Below, in pieces: positions 7,858-15,992 of a stretch of DNA of 33,830 nucleotides; position 1 is the first letter of the stretch; each line of letters opens with the position of its first letter. The DNA lies in the NCBI GenBank assembly GCA_050186055.1, contig JBFWYV010000013.1:1-33830 (forward strand). The letters are read 5' to 3'. Below the pieces are notes generated by a model that made no database searches, was not told the DNA's origin, and saw nothing but the letters and a program-made list of their open reading frames with translations. The translations under genes and the position numbers were made by a program. Origin of the DNA: CAMDPA01 sp050186055 (GTDB lineage: Bacteria > Pseudomonadota > Alphaproteobacteria > Rhizobiales > Hyphomicrobiaceae).

Positions 7858-8814
7858 TTACGCAGGGAACGGAAGAGGCCGCCCGGCGAAGCATGCGTCG
7901 ATGTTGTCGAGGGCTTCGAAGCCCATGTCGCGGCGCGCCTCGAGGGCCGAGGTCCCCATGTGGGGCAGGAGAAAGACATTGTCCAAGCCGCGGTAGCCCT
8001 CGTGCAGGTTGGGCTCGCCTGCAAAGACATCCAGGCCCGCGTACCCGACCTGACCGCTTCTCAGCGCTGCGATCAAGTCTTCGTCGATTACGAGATCGCC
8101 TCGCGCCGTGTTGACCACGAGGGCGCCGCGCGGCAACAGCGACAGGGTTCTCGCATTGATCATGCCGCGGGTTTCCGGCGTCGACGGCGCATGGATCGAG
8201 AGCACGTCCGTCACCGGCAGCATGTCCTCGAATGAGGAATGGTAAACCGCGCCTTGCTCCTCCGCGGGCGGACGCCGGCGGCGGTTGTGATAGTGGATTT
8301 CCATATCGAAGGCCCGGGCCCGCCTGGCGACGGCCTGGCCGATGCTGCCGAGCCCGAGAATTCCGAGGCGCTTCCCGTCGAGACGGCGCCCGAGCAGTTC
8401 CATCGGCTTCCAGCCCTTCCATTCGCGGGCGAACAGCATCCGTTCACCCTCGGGCGCGCGGCGGGCGGCTCCGAGGATCAGCAGCATGGCGATCTCGGCG
8501 GTGGCAACCGTGACGCCATGCGGTGCATTGCCGACCGCGATGCCGCGTTCGCGGGCCGCCCGGATGTCGATGTGCTCGGTGCCGACGGAGAAGGTGGAGA
8601 TGATCTTCAGCCGCTTGTCCATGCGCTCGATGGCGTCGCGCGGCAGCTTGTCGGTCAGACAGACGAGAAACGCATCGTGCTCGGCCGACAACCTGACCAA
8701 GTCATCGGTGGTGTATGGCTGGTCGCCGGCGTTGAGACGGGCATCGTAGTCCCGCGCCGCCCGGGCCTCGATCTCGGACGGCAGGCGACGTGTGACCAGC
8801 AGACGTTTCTTCAT
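7858..8814 (-). CDS. D-2-hydroxyacid dehydrogenase (D-glycerate dehydrogenase type)
   Basis: A 318-residue NAD(P)-dependent D-isomer-specific 2-hydroxyacid dehydrogenase, most like D-glycerate dehydrogenase / hydroxypyruvate-glyoxylate reductase. The Rossmann motif G-L-G-S-I-G is at 154-159; the catalytic triad is Arg238 (N-T-A-R-G), Glu267 (A-G-E-P-N-L) and His285 (L-P-H-M-G-T-S). ATG 8814 (M-K-K-R-L-L-V-T-R-R) is the family start; the open frame extends upstream through the neighbouring gene in another frame and is not coding there. It begins 20 bases after the carboxynorspermidine synthase stop, so the two are probably co-transcribed. The exact substrate (hydroxypyruvate, glyoxylate or another 2-oxoacid) is inferred only. 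Confidence 0.88.
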   Translation of the reverse strand: MKKRLLVTRRLPSEIEARAARDYDARLNAGDQPYTTDDLVRLSAEHDAFLVCLTDKLPRDAIERMDKRLKIISTFSVGTEHIDIRAARERGIAVGNAPHGVTVATAEIAMLLILGAARRAPEGERMLFAREWKGWKPMELLGRRLDGKRLGILGLGSIGQAVARRARAFDMEIHYHNRRRRPPAEEQGAVYHSSFEDMLPVTDVLSIHAPSTPETRGMINARTLSLLPRGALVVNTARGDLVIDEDLIAALRSGQVGYAGLDVFAGEPNLHEGYRGLDNVFLLPHMGTSALEARRDMGFEALDNIDACFAGRPLPFPA

Positions 8815-8834
8815 GGACGACGGCCTTACTTGCT

Positions 8835-10049
8835 TCAGGTCTTGACCGCAAACAATTGCTTCTGGTCGGACTTCTTCACATCGATCAGGTGCCATGGCAG
8901 GCCCTGCTTGCTGATCTCGTCCATGAATGGCTTGGATGGGAGCTGTTCGACGTTGAAGACGCCTTCGCCCTCCCAATGTCCCTGGAACAGCATCATGGCG
9001 CCGACCACGGGGGGAACACCGGTGGTGTAGGACACGGCCTGCGCTTTCGTCTCCTTGTAGCAGACGGCGTGGTCGCAGACGTTGTAGATCATCGCGCGCT
9101 TCTCCTTGCCGTTCTTCCTGCCGACGAAGATGCAGCCGATCGAGGTCTTGCCGGTATAACCCTTGCCAAGCGAGGACGGCGGCGGCAGGAGCTCCTTCAG
9201 GAACTCCATCGGGATGACGGGCGTGCCTTTGTACATGACCGGGTCGATGCGCGTCATGCCGACGTTCTGCAATACTTCCAGATGCTTGATGTAGTTGTCG
9301 GAGAACGTCATCCAGAACCGGATCTGCTGCAGGCCGCGGATGTGCTTGACGAGGCTCTCCTCCTCCTCGTGGTAGATGAGATAGGACTTGCGCGGGCCGA
9401 CTTCCGGGTAATCGATCATCGTCGCGATCGAGAGCGGATCGATGTCGACCCACTTGCCGGCCTTCCAGTACTTGCCGCGCTGCGTCACCTCCCGAAGGTT
9501 GATCTCCGGATTGAAATTGGTGGCAAACGCCTTGCCGTGGCTGCCGTCGTTGCAGTCGACGATGTCGATAGTCTCGATGGTGTCGAACAGGAATTCCTGC
9601 GCATACGCACAATAGATGTTCGACTGGCCGGGGTCGAACCCGCAGCCGAGAATGGCCATCAGACCCCTGGCCTTGAACTTGCCGTGATAGGGCCACTGCC
9701 ACTTGTAGGTGAACTTGGCCTCGTCGCGCGGTTCGTAGTTGGCGGTATCCATGTAGTGCACGCCTGCCTCCAGGCATGCGTCCATGATGGGCAGATCCTG
9801 GTAAGGCAGCGCCATGTTGATGACGAGGTCCGGCTTGACCTTCTTCAGAAGCCTGACGGTTGCCTTGACGTCATCGGCATCGACCTTGGAGATGTCGATC
9901 GGCGTCTTGCACAGCCTGGCGACCTTCTCGCAGCTTTCCAGCCGGCGCGAGGCAAGGTGGATGTTCTTGAATACGTCGCGGTTCATCGCGCACTTCTGAG
10001 CGACGACCGAGCCCGCCGCGCCCGCGCCAATGATGAGCACGCTGTCCAT
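8835..10049 (-). CDS. Carboxynorspermidine synthase (saccharopine dehydrogenase family)
   Basis: A 404-residue saccharopine-dehydrogenase-family oxidoreductase. The N-terminal Rossmann motif is G-A-G-A-A-G (8-13). The sequence follows the bacterial carboxynorspermidine dehydrogenase (CANSDH) pattern: A-S-R near residue 31, P-D-L-V-I-N, G-C-G-F-D-P-G, N-D-G-S-H-G-K-x-F-A-T-N-F-N-P-E, L-P-P-P-x-S-L-G-x-G-Y-T-G, S-Y-T-T-G-V-P and G-V-F-N-V-E-Q-L. CANSDH condenses aspartate semialdehyde with a diamine using NADPH, making carboxynorspermidine or carboxyspermidine, which NspC decarboxylates. The start at 10049 has GGAGG 6 bases upstream. No decarboxylase gene is in the window. Saccharopine dehydrogenase or homospermidine synthase fit less well. 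Confidence 0.85.
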   Translation of the reverse strand: MDSVLIIGAGAAGSVVAQKCAMNRDVFKNIHLASRRLESCEKVARLCKTPIDISKVDADDVKATVRLLKKVKPDLVINMALPYQDLPIMDACLEAGVHYMDTANYEPRDEAKFTYKWQWPYHGKFKARGLMAILGCGFDPGQSNIYCAYAQEFLFDTIETIDIVDCNDGSHGKAFATNFNPEINLREVTQRGKYWKAGKWVDIDPLSIATMIDYPEVGPRKSYLIYHEEEESLVKHIRGLQQIRFWMTFSDNYIKHLEVLQNVGMTRIDPVMYKGTPVIPMEFLKELLPPPSSLGKGYTGKTSIGCIFVGRKNGKEKRAMIYNVCDHAVCYKETKAQAVSYTTGVPPVVGAMMLFQGHWEGEGVFNVEQLPSKPFMDEISKQGLPWHLIDVKKSDQKQLFAVKT

Positions 10050-10182
10050 CGCGATCCTCCACCTGAAAAACGATGCCGCATTCAAACCGCCCAGCGGGCG
10101 GAAACGCGGACATAGGCCAGTTGGCTTTCACATTCAACAGCGTACGGGCAATGTCGCCGGGTCTGCTGCAGCGCCGTGCGTC

Positions 10183-11055
10183 TCAGACGAAGACGATCCT
10201 CTCGCGCGGGAAGACGATCTTGACTGCCGTGCCGTGGCGCAGCCTGCTTTCGACCGTCATCTCTGCGCCAAGCCCCCCGGCAAGCGCGCGCACCAGCGGG
10301 AGGCCAATGCCGCTTCCGCCCGATCGCCGCCGCAGGGGCTCGGGTGCCACCGCGCCGGTCTGCGCCCGTTCGAGCTCGTCCGCTGTCATGCCATCGCCGG
10401 TGTCGGCGACCGTGAGCACGAGCGGACCGCCCGCCGCGCAGGACATCGTGACCATCACCGTGCCCTGCGGCGGGGTGAACCTGAGCGCGTTGGCAACCAG
10501 GTTGTCGAGGATCTGGCGCAGGCCGCGACGGTCAGCGATCAGATGCGGAACGGCTTCGCCGATCTCGAGGTTCAGGCATACACCGGCGCGGCCGGCGAGC
10601 GGCTGCAAGGCCGACACGGTGCCGGTGACGATCTCGGCGGGGTCAAGCTCCTCCACGTCCAGGCGAAGATTGCCGCCCGGGGCCGTCGGCTCCAGAAAGC
10701 CAGCGATGACGCGCATGGCGTGGCCGGTGCTCTCGTGAATGTCGGCAGCATACTCAAGATAGCGCTGCACCCCCACAGGTCCCAGCCGCTCATCCCGTAT
10801 GATCTCGGACAATGCGGCGATCGCAGCCAGCGGGGTACGCAGCTCGTGAGCAAGACGGGCGAGATCGGGAACGGCCTGCATATCCGTTCCGGCCGACGGT
10901 GCATCGGCTGGAGCGGTTCCCGCAGTGGTTCCGGAACTCGCGATACGATCTGCCACGGTACGGTTCGCATTGTTGTCGAGGGCCAGTGTCAAGCGCCCCT
11001 GTGTCTTTCCATCGGCTCTATGCGAGGACCGATCAAGCACGTACATTCGTATCAT
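10183..11055 (-). CDS. Sensor-less histidine kinase, PdhS/DivJ-like
   Basis: Up to 290 residues carrying only a kinase core. The H-box L-A-H-E-L-R-T-P-L has phospho-acceptor His70. It is followed by D-E-R-L-G-P-V-G-x-x-R-Y-L-E-Y-A-x-D-I-H, a pattern shared with the PleC/DivJ/PdhS kinases of alphaproteobacteria. The N-box is Q-I-L-D-N-L-V-A-N-A-L (181-191), G1 is D-T-G-D-G (218-222) and G2 is G-G-S-G-I-G-L (246-252). No transmembrane helix, PAS or HAMP domain is present. The first 58 residues are low complexity; an alternative ATG at 10881 has GGAA upstream and would leave just the catalytic core and more promoter space. No response regulator is adjacent. It is probably cytosolic. Confidence 0.85.
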   Translation of the reverse strand: MIRMYVLDRSSHRADGKTQGRLTLALDNNANRTVADRIASSGTTAGTAPADAPSAGTDMQAVPDLARLAHELRTPLAAIAALSEIIRDERLGPVGVQRYLEYAADIHESTGHAMRVIAGFLEPTAPGGNLRLDVEELDPAEIVTGTVSALQPLAGRAGVCLNLEIGEAVPHLIADRRGLRQILDNLVANALRFTPPQGTVMVTMSCAAGGPLVLTVADTGDGMTADELERAQTGAVAPEPLRRRSGGSGIGLPLVRALAGGLGAEMTVESRLRHGTAVKIVFPRERIVFV

Positions 11056-11094
11056 GGTCGCGGTCGCGGCTCATCGGCAACAGGAGGATGATTG

Positions 11095-11469
11095 ATGGCC
11101 GATATTCCAGGCATGGATATCCCCGATGCAGTCCGGCAGATGGCGGAACGGAACGTCGACCAAGCGCGCAACGCCTATGCTCAGCTCATGGAGATGGCGC
11201 GAAAGGCGCAGGAAACCCTGGCCAAGTCATCCGGCGCGATGACGGAGGCGGCGTTGGAAGCGCAAGCAAAAGCAATGCGTTTCACCGAGCAGAACATCGA
11301 AGCCAACTTCAAGCTGATGAGCGACCTCGCGCGGGCCCGCGACATGAAAGAATACTTCGAGATCCAGGGCCGCCACGCGCAAACCCAGATGCAAACCTAT
11401 GCGACGCAGGCTCGGGAGCTCGGACAGTTGCTCGCCGAGGTCGCACAGAAGAGCCAGCCGAAGCCGTAG
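11095..11469 (+). CDS. Phasin-family protein
   Basis: A 124-residue, nearly all-helical amphipathic protein rich in Ala, Gln, Glu and Met, with the phasin pattern Q-A-R-N-A-Y-x-Q-L-x-E near the N-terminus, then N-I-E-A-N-F and R-D-M-K-E-Y-F-E-I-Q. Phasins coat polyhydroxyalkanoate granules; some family members act on membranes or in stress. ATG 11095 is chosen because AGGAGG at 11082-11087 lies 7 bases upstream. It diverges from the kinase gene with 39 bases between start codons if the kinase starts at 11055. No PHA synthase or depolymerase is in the window. Confidence 0.85.
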   Translation: MADIPGMDIPDAVRQMAERNVDQARNAYAQLMEMARKAQETLAKSSGAMTEAALEAQAKAMRFTEQNIEANFKLMSDLARARDMKEYFEIQGRHAQTQMQTYATQARELGQLLAEVAQKSQPKP

Positions 11470-11645
11470 GGACAGTTCACTGCAACACTTGAGACGGCCG
11501 TTGCCGAGCGTCGAGCGTGTGCGCGCGTCCCGTGGTCCGCTCGCTCGCCCGGTTGTTCTCGCTGGGTTATTCTCATTCGATTATTAAGTCGCTGTAGCCA
11601 ATTGAGCACACCCCTGGCCGCATTCAGGATGGCTGGACTTTTGCA

Positions 11646-11671
11646 TTGCGACGACAAATATTGCGTCGCAA
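11646..11671. promoter_or_regulatory. Inverted repeat upstream of miaB (possible operator)
   Basis: Perfect 8-bp arms TTGCGACG (11646-11653) and CGTCGCAA (11664-11671) are separated by a 10-base AT-rich centre, about 95 bases before the miaB start. There is no downstream T tract, so it is not a terminator. It could be a dimeric-regulator site or an RNA hairpin in the miaB leader; no known consensus is matched with confidence. Confidence 0.4.
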
Positions 11672-11764
11672 AAACGTCGTGCTTCGCCTGCCGCCGGGCC
11701 TGCATTTGGAGAGAGTTGCTGCTAGGTGTCGGCGAGAGCCTTATGGATCGGTAGCGAGTTGTCG

Positions 11765-13126
11765 ATGCCAGAGAATGATAAGAAGCTGTTCATCAAGACG
11801 TTCGGCTGCCAGATGAACGTCTACGACAGCGAGCGCATCAGCGAGGCCATGGCTACCAGCGGCTTCGCCACGACCGACGATATCGCTGCTGCCGATCTGG
11901 TCGTGCTCAATACCTGCCATATCCGCGAGAAGGCCGCCGAGAAGGTCTACTCGGAGCTGGGACGCCTGGCGCAGGTCAAGTCGAAGCGCGCCGCCGATGG
12001 TCGCCAGACCATCATCGCCGTGGCGGGCTGCGTGGCGCAGGCCGAAGGCGCCGAAATCGTCAGCCGGGCGCCGCAGGTCGACTTGGTGATCGGGCCGCAG
12101 AGCTATCATCGCCTGAACGACCTGGTGGCGCGGGCCGAGCCCGGGCGCTCCGTCATCGATACGGAATTTCCCGAGGAGGACAAATTCGCGCATCTGCCGG
12201 CGCGTTCGACCTCGGCTCCCACGCCGCGCCCAGCCGGCGCAGCCGCCTTTCTCACGGTGCAGGAGGGATGCGACAAATTCTGCACCTTCTGCGTGGTGCC
12301 GTATACCCGCGGCGTGGAGTACTCGCGTCCGGTCGCTGCGCTTGAAGACGAGGCGCGCCGCCTGGTCGATCGCGGCGTGCGGGAGATCACGCTGCTCGGC
12401 CAGAACGTCAACGCTTACCACGGCACAGGTCCGGATGGCCGGGCGGTATCGCTGGCGCGGCTGATCGAACGGCTGTCGGCAATCGAAGGGCTGGAACGCA
12501 TCCGCTATACGACCAGCCATCCGCTGGATATGAGCCAGGACCTGATCGACGCGCATCGGGATCTGCCCAAGCTGATGCCGTATCTGCATCTGCCGTTCCA
12601 GGCCGGTTCGGATCGCATCCTTGCCGCCATGAACCGAAAGCACACGATCGCTGGCTACCTTGAAATCATTGCAAGAATCCACGCAGCGCGTCCCGACATT
12701 GCGCTTTCGACGGATATTATCGTCGGCTTTCCGGGTGAGACGGACGAGGAATTCGAGGCCACGCTCGACGTCGTGCGGCGGGTCGGCTTCGCCCAGGCCT
12801 ATTCGTTCAAATACAGCGCGCGCCCCGGCACGCCGGCGTCGACGATGTCGCCACAGGTGGCGTCCGGCGTGGCGTCGGAGCGTCTCGCGAGGCTGCAAGC
12901 GCTGCTGGATGAATCCCAGGCAAGCTTCAATTCCGGCTGCATCGGCAAAGTTCTGCCGGTCCTGTTCGAGAAGCGCGGGCGGCATGCCGGGCAACTGGTC
13001 GGCCGCTCGCCGTACCTGCAGGCCGTCCATGCCACTGCCGAGGCTTCCTTGCTGGGCCGGATCCTCCCGGTCCAGATCGAGGCAGCAGGACCCAACAGCC
13101 TGTCGGGAAACCTGTGTGCCGCCTGA
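11765..13126 (+). CDS. miaB: tRNA-2-methylthio-N6-dimethylallyladenosine synthase MiaB
   Basis: A 453-residue radical-SAM methylthiotransferase that converts i6A37 to ms2i6A37 in tRNAs reading UNN codons. The UPF0004 N-terminal domain has its 4Fe-4S ligands Cys15, Cys51 and Cys89. The radical-SAM cluster is Cys169-x3-Cys173-x2-Cys176, and a TRAM domain ends the protein (about 385-450). The start is placed at ATG 11765 (M-P-E-N-D-K-K-L-F-I-K-T-F-G-C); an in-frame GTG at 11726 would add 13 residues not typical of the family. The Shine-Dalgarno is weak. It begins the conserved miaB-phoH-ybeY-corC-lnt block. The fur gene often found a little upstream in relatives is absent here. Confidence 0.97.
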   Translation: MPENDKKLFIKTFGCQMNVYDSERISEAMATSGFATTDDIAAADLVVLNTCHIREKAAEKVYSELGRLAQVKSKRAADGRQTIIAVAGCVAQAEGAEIVSRAPQVDLVIGPQSYHRLNDLVARAEPGRSVIDTEFPEEDKFAHLPARSTSAPTPRPAGAAAFLTVQEGCDKFCTFCVVPYTRGVEYSRPVAALEDEARRLVDRGVREITLLGQNVNAYHGTGPDGRAVSLARLIERLSAIEGLERIRYTTSHPLDMSQDLIDAHRDLPKLMPYLHLPFQAGSDRILAAMNRKHTIAGYLEIIARIHAARPDIALSTDIIVGFPGETDEEFEATLDVVRRVGFAQAYSFKYSARPGTPASTMSPQVASGVASERLARLQALLDESQASFNSGCIGKVLPVLFEKRGRHAGQLVGRSPYLQAVHATAEASLLGRILPVQIEAAGPNSLSGNLCAA

Positions 13127-13255
13127 GGCGAGCCAGTTTCCAACACCTTTCCCGTATCTCGCGGGATTGAACGCTTAATGGGGTGCGCCCATCCTTCAGA
13201 CTGTGCTAGATTACCAGCGGATTCTATAAACGGTCGATCGCGCAAGGAGACCTCA

Positions 13256-14263
13256 TTGACCGCATTTCGGGGGCCGACGGTGCCCGGATCAGGCCGCGCC
13301 AAGGCGCAGACGGCCAAGAAGCGTGTCGTTGTGCCCTTCGAGGACAACCGATTCCTGCCACGCCTGCTGGGCGAATATGACTCCCATCTTGCGCTTATCG
13401 AGGATCGTCTCGGCATCGAGGCGCATGCGCATGGAAATGTGGTGATCCTGAGCGGCGCGGCACAAGACTGCGAAATCGCGCGCGATGTCCTGGAACAGCT
13501 CTACGCGAGGATCGTCAAAGGCGAGGAGATCGGGCCGGGTGATTTCGACGGGCTGATCCGGCATGCCCGCCAGGGTGAGCCGGTGACGACCGGGCAGGGT
13601 CAGATCGCGACCCGGCGACGCGTCATCAAGGCCAGGACACCCGCACAGAGCGCCTACATCCAGGCGCTCGAGAAGGTCGATCTCGTATTCGGCGTCGGGC
13701 CGGCCGGAACCGGCAAGACATATCTCGCGGTCGCGTATGCGGCGCACTGCCTCGAGCGTGGCATCGTCGAGCGGATCATCCTTTCGCGGCCTGCCGTCGA
13801 AGCCGGCGAACGCCTCGGTTTTCTGCCCGGCGACATGCGCGAGAAGGTCGACCCCTACCTGCGGCCGCTCTACGACGCGCTTTATGACGTACTGCAAGCG
13901 GAAAAGGTGGAACGGGATCTGGAAACCGGCACGATCGAAATCGCACCGCTGGCGTTCATGCGCGGACGGACGCTGGCCAATGCGTTCGTCACCCTGGATG
14001 AGGCGCAGAACACGACATCGATGCAGATGAAGATGTTCCTCACCCGCCTCGGCGAGAACTCGAAGATGGTCGTCACGGGCGATCCGACCCAGATCGATTT
14101 GCCTCCGGGCCAGCGCTCGGGGCTCGATGAGGCGGTCGGGCTGCTGGCCGGCGTGCAGGGCATCGAGGTCGTCCGGTTCAGCAACGCCGATGTCGTTCGC
14201 CGCGATCTCGTTGCGCGGATTGTGGACGCTTACGACAGGGGAGCCGCGCCGAAACCGGCGTGA
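13256..14263 (+). CDS. PhoH-like ATPase
   Basis: A 335-residue PhoH-family P-loop ATPase with Walker A G-P-A-G-T-G-K-T at 148-155 and Walker B V-T-L-D-E-A-Q-N (DEAQ at 248-251). The N-terminal region (about residues 25-120) is a small nucleic-acid-binding-like domain typical of the long PhoH type. The start is TTG 13256: AAGGAG at 13244-13249 is 6 bases upstream. The frame opens at 13178, but that ATG has no Shine-Dalgarno and adds non-family sequence. The family is linked to RNA metabolism and ribosome maturation through its constant pairing with YbeY; the biochemical role is not settled. It overlaps ybeY by four bases (GTGA). Confidence 0.95.
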   Translation: MTAFRGPTVPGSGRAKAQTAKKRVVVPFEDNRFLPRLLGEYDSHLALIEDRLGIEAHAHGNVVILSGAAQDCEIARDVLEQLYARIVKGEEIGPGDFDGLIRHARQGEPVTTGQGQIATRRRVIKARTPAQSAYIQALEKVDLVFGVGPAGTGKTYLAVAYAAHCLERGIVERIILSRPAVEAGERLGFLPGDMREKVDPYLRPLYDALYDVLQAEKVERDLETGTIEIAPLAFMRGRTLANAFVTLDEAQNTTSMQMKMFLTRLGENSKMVVTGDPTQIDLPPGQRSGLDEAVGLLAGVQGIEVVRFSNADVVRRDLVARIVDAYDRGAAPKPA

Positions 14264-14847
14264 CGCGGATGGGCCATCGTCGCCAAGCTCGTATCGAGGC
14301 GGACAGCTCCTGCAATGATCAGGGAGCCGGCCCAGGTACACCGGCATTGCACATCGAGCTGGTTGTGCCGGAGGAAAGCCCTTCGATCGAGCGCATGCTT
14401 GCGCACGATATGTCGCAAGCCACCGATGATGTCGTATCGGCGCTCACACAGTGCGTCGACCTTGGCCCGGGCCGTGAGGTGACGCTGGTATTGTCAACCG
14501 ACGCCGAGGTTCGAGAACTCAACCTCCAGTGGCGGGGACTGGACAAGCCGACCAATGTCCTGTCATTTCCCAGTCTCCGGCGTCCTACGACGGCCGGGCC
14601 TGGAGACCACTTTCTGGGTGACATCATCCTGGCCGCCGAGACCGTCATTCGCGAGGCGACGGAGATGAACTGTCCTGTCGGCCATCATTTGCGCCACCTC
14701 ATTCTGCATGGACTGTTGCATCTATTGGGACATGATCACGAGGACGAGGCGGAAGCAGCAGAGATGGAAGGGCTGGAAACCAGGGTCCTGGGCCTGCTCG
14801 ACATTCCTGATCCCTATGCGGACAGGCTTTTGACTCCCAGCGCATAG
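14260..14847 (+). CDS. ybeY: Endoribonuclease / rRNA maturation factor YbeY
   Basis: A 195-residue YbeY protein, a zinc metallohydrolase needed for 16S rRNA 3'-end maturation and 70S quality control. The zinc motif H-G-L-L-H-L-L-G-H-D-H is at 150-160 (His150, His154, His160). The preceding R-E-L-N-L-Q-W-R-G-L-D-K-P-T-N-V-L-S-F-P segment is the family signature. I give GTG 14260, which overlaps the phoH stop (GTGA) and suggests translational coupling. The first 28 residues look non-conserved, so an internal start such as ATG 14269 is possible. It lies 26 bases before corC. Confidence 0.95.
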   Translation: MTRMGHRRQARIEADSSCNDQGAGPGTPALHIELVVPEESPSIERMLAHDMSQATDDVVSALTQCVDLGPGREVTLVLSTDAEVRELNLQWRGLDKPTNVLSFPSLRRPTTAGPGDHFLGDIILAAETVIREATEMNCPVGHHLRHLILHGLLHLLGHDHEDEAEAAEMEGLETRVLGLLDIPDPYADRLLTPSA

Positions 14848-14873
14848 ACCGAAATCGCTTCACCCCCAACACC

Positions 14874-15986
14874 ATGGCAATGAATACCGACGACTCGTCC
14901 CAGGCCAGCCCCAGCGACAGGCAGGCATCATCCACGGGCGAGCAACAACGTACGCAGACCCCTCAGGGCTGGCTCGCCGCGCTCAGATCGCGGCTCGGGC
15001 TTACCGGCTCGCAGACGCTGCGCGAAACACTCGAGACCGCCCTCAAAGGCGAAACCAACAGCGATTCGACATTCGCAGCCGAAGAACGCGAGATGCTGCT
15101 TCGACTGCTGCGCTTCGGCGCGCTGCGGGTCGAGGACGTGATGGTCCCGCGAGCGGATATCATCGCGATGGATGACAGCGCGACCATCGGCGACCTGCTG
15201 TGTACCTTCCAGGAGGCCGAGGTCTCGCGCATACCGCTGTTCAACGACACGCTGGACGACCCCCGCGGGATGGTTCACGTCAAGGACGTGCTTGGGTACA
15301 TCCTGGCCGAGGCCGGGGCTCGAACGGGCGAACAACAGCGGCTGGAGCTGCCGGAGGGAAAGGACATCCGCGCGGATGCCCAGCGCGCCGCGACAAAGCC
15401 GATACCGGCCGAGGGCGACGAGCGGAGACATGAGCTCAATTTCGGCTCGGTCGATCTGTCGAGGTCGATCGCGTCAGCACACGTCAGGCGCCGGGTGCTC
15501 TATGTTCCACCATCCATGCCGGCGATGAACCTGCTCATTCGCATGCAGACGACGCGCATTCACATGGCGCTGGTGGTGGACGAGTACGGCGGCACCGACG
15601 GGCTGGTCACCATCGAAGACCTCGTCGAGCAGATCGTCGGCGACATCGAAGACGAACACGACGAGGAAGAGGCCGCTCTCATCACCGAGGATGCCGAACA
15701 TGGCCTCATTGCCGCTGCGCGAACGCCGGTGTCCGAATTGGAACAGCGGCTTGGACTGCGGCTGCTGACCGAGGAGGAGGCAACGGAGATCGACACGCTG
15801 GGCGGCCTGGTCTTTACGCTCGTCGGCCGCGTGCCGGTGCGCGGCGAGCTGGTCCGTCATCCCAGCGGCGTCGAATTCGAGGTGCTCGACGCCGATCCGC
15901 GCCGCGTCAAGAAGCTGAAAGTACATCGTCCTGGTGCCGACTCGTCGCGCCGCGACCCGGACGGGCCGCCCCAGCCCAGCATGTGA
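14874..15986 (+). CDS. CorC/YbeX-type CBS-domain protein (hemolysin family)
   Basis: A 370-residue soluble CBS-pair protein of the CorC/YbeX/TlyC type. After a polar 60-residue N-terminus comes R-V-E-D-V-M-V-P-R-A-D-I, the hallmark before the first CBS motif. CBS1 and CBS2 (about residues 85-265) are split by a 50-residue polar insertion. CBS2 contains V-V-D-E-Y-G-G-T-D-G-L-V-T-I-E-D-L-V-E-Q-I-V-G-D-I-x-D-E, and a CorC_HlyC domain follows (about 275-355). The DUF21 membrane domain of CNNM-type transporters is absent. The role in magnesium/cobalt efflux or ribosome-linked stress is inferred from family and position. ATG 14880 is an equally possible start, since no strong Shine-Dalgarno is seen. 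Confidence 0.92.
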   Translation: MAMNTDDSSQASPSDRQASSTGEQQRTQTPQGWLAALRSRLGLTGSQTLRETLETALKGETNSDSTFAAEEREMLLRLLRFGALRVEDVMVPRADIIAMDDSATIGDLLCTFQEAEVSRIPLFNDTLDDPRGMVHVKDVLGYILAEAGARTGEQQRLELPEGKDIRADAQRAATKPIPAEGDERRHELNFGSVDLSRSIASAHVRRRVLYVPPSMPAMNLLIRMQTTRIHMALVVDEYGGTDGLVTIEDLVEQIVGDIEDEHDEEEAALITEDAEHGLIAAARTPVSELEQRLGLRLLTEEEATEIDTLGGLVFTLVGRVPVRGELVRHPSGVEFEVLDADPRRVKKLKVHRPGADSSRRDPDGPPQPSM

Positions 15987-15992
15987 GGCGCC

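Noticed and set aside
7715..8422. N-terminal extension of the small secreted protein frame
   Set aside because: It overlaps the hydroxyacid dehydrogenase out of frame and would bury the signal peptide; the start at 7714 has a good Shine-Dalgarno.
8815..9777. N-terminal extension of the D-2-hydroxyacid dehydrogenase frame
   Set aside because: The open frame overlaps the CANSDH gene completely in another frame; the family start M-K-K-R-L-L-V-T at 8814 is clear.
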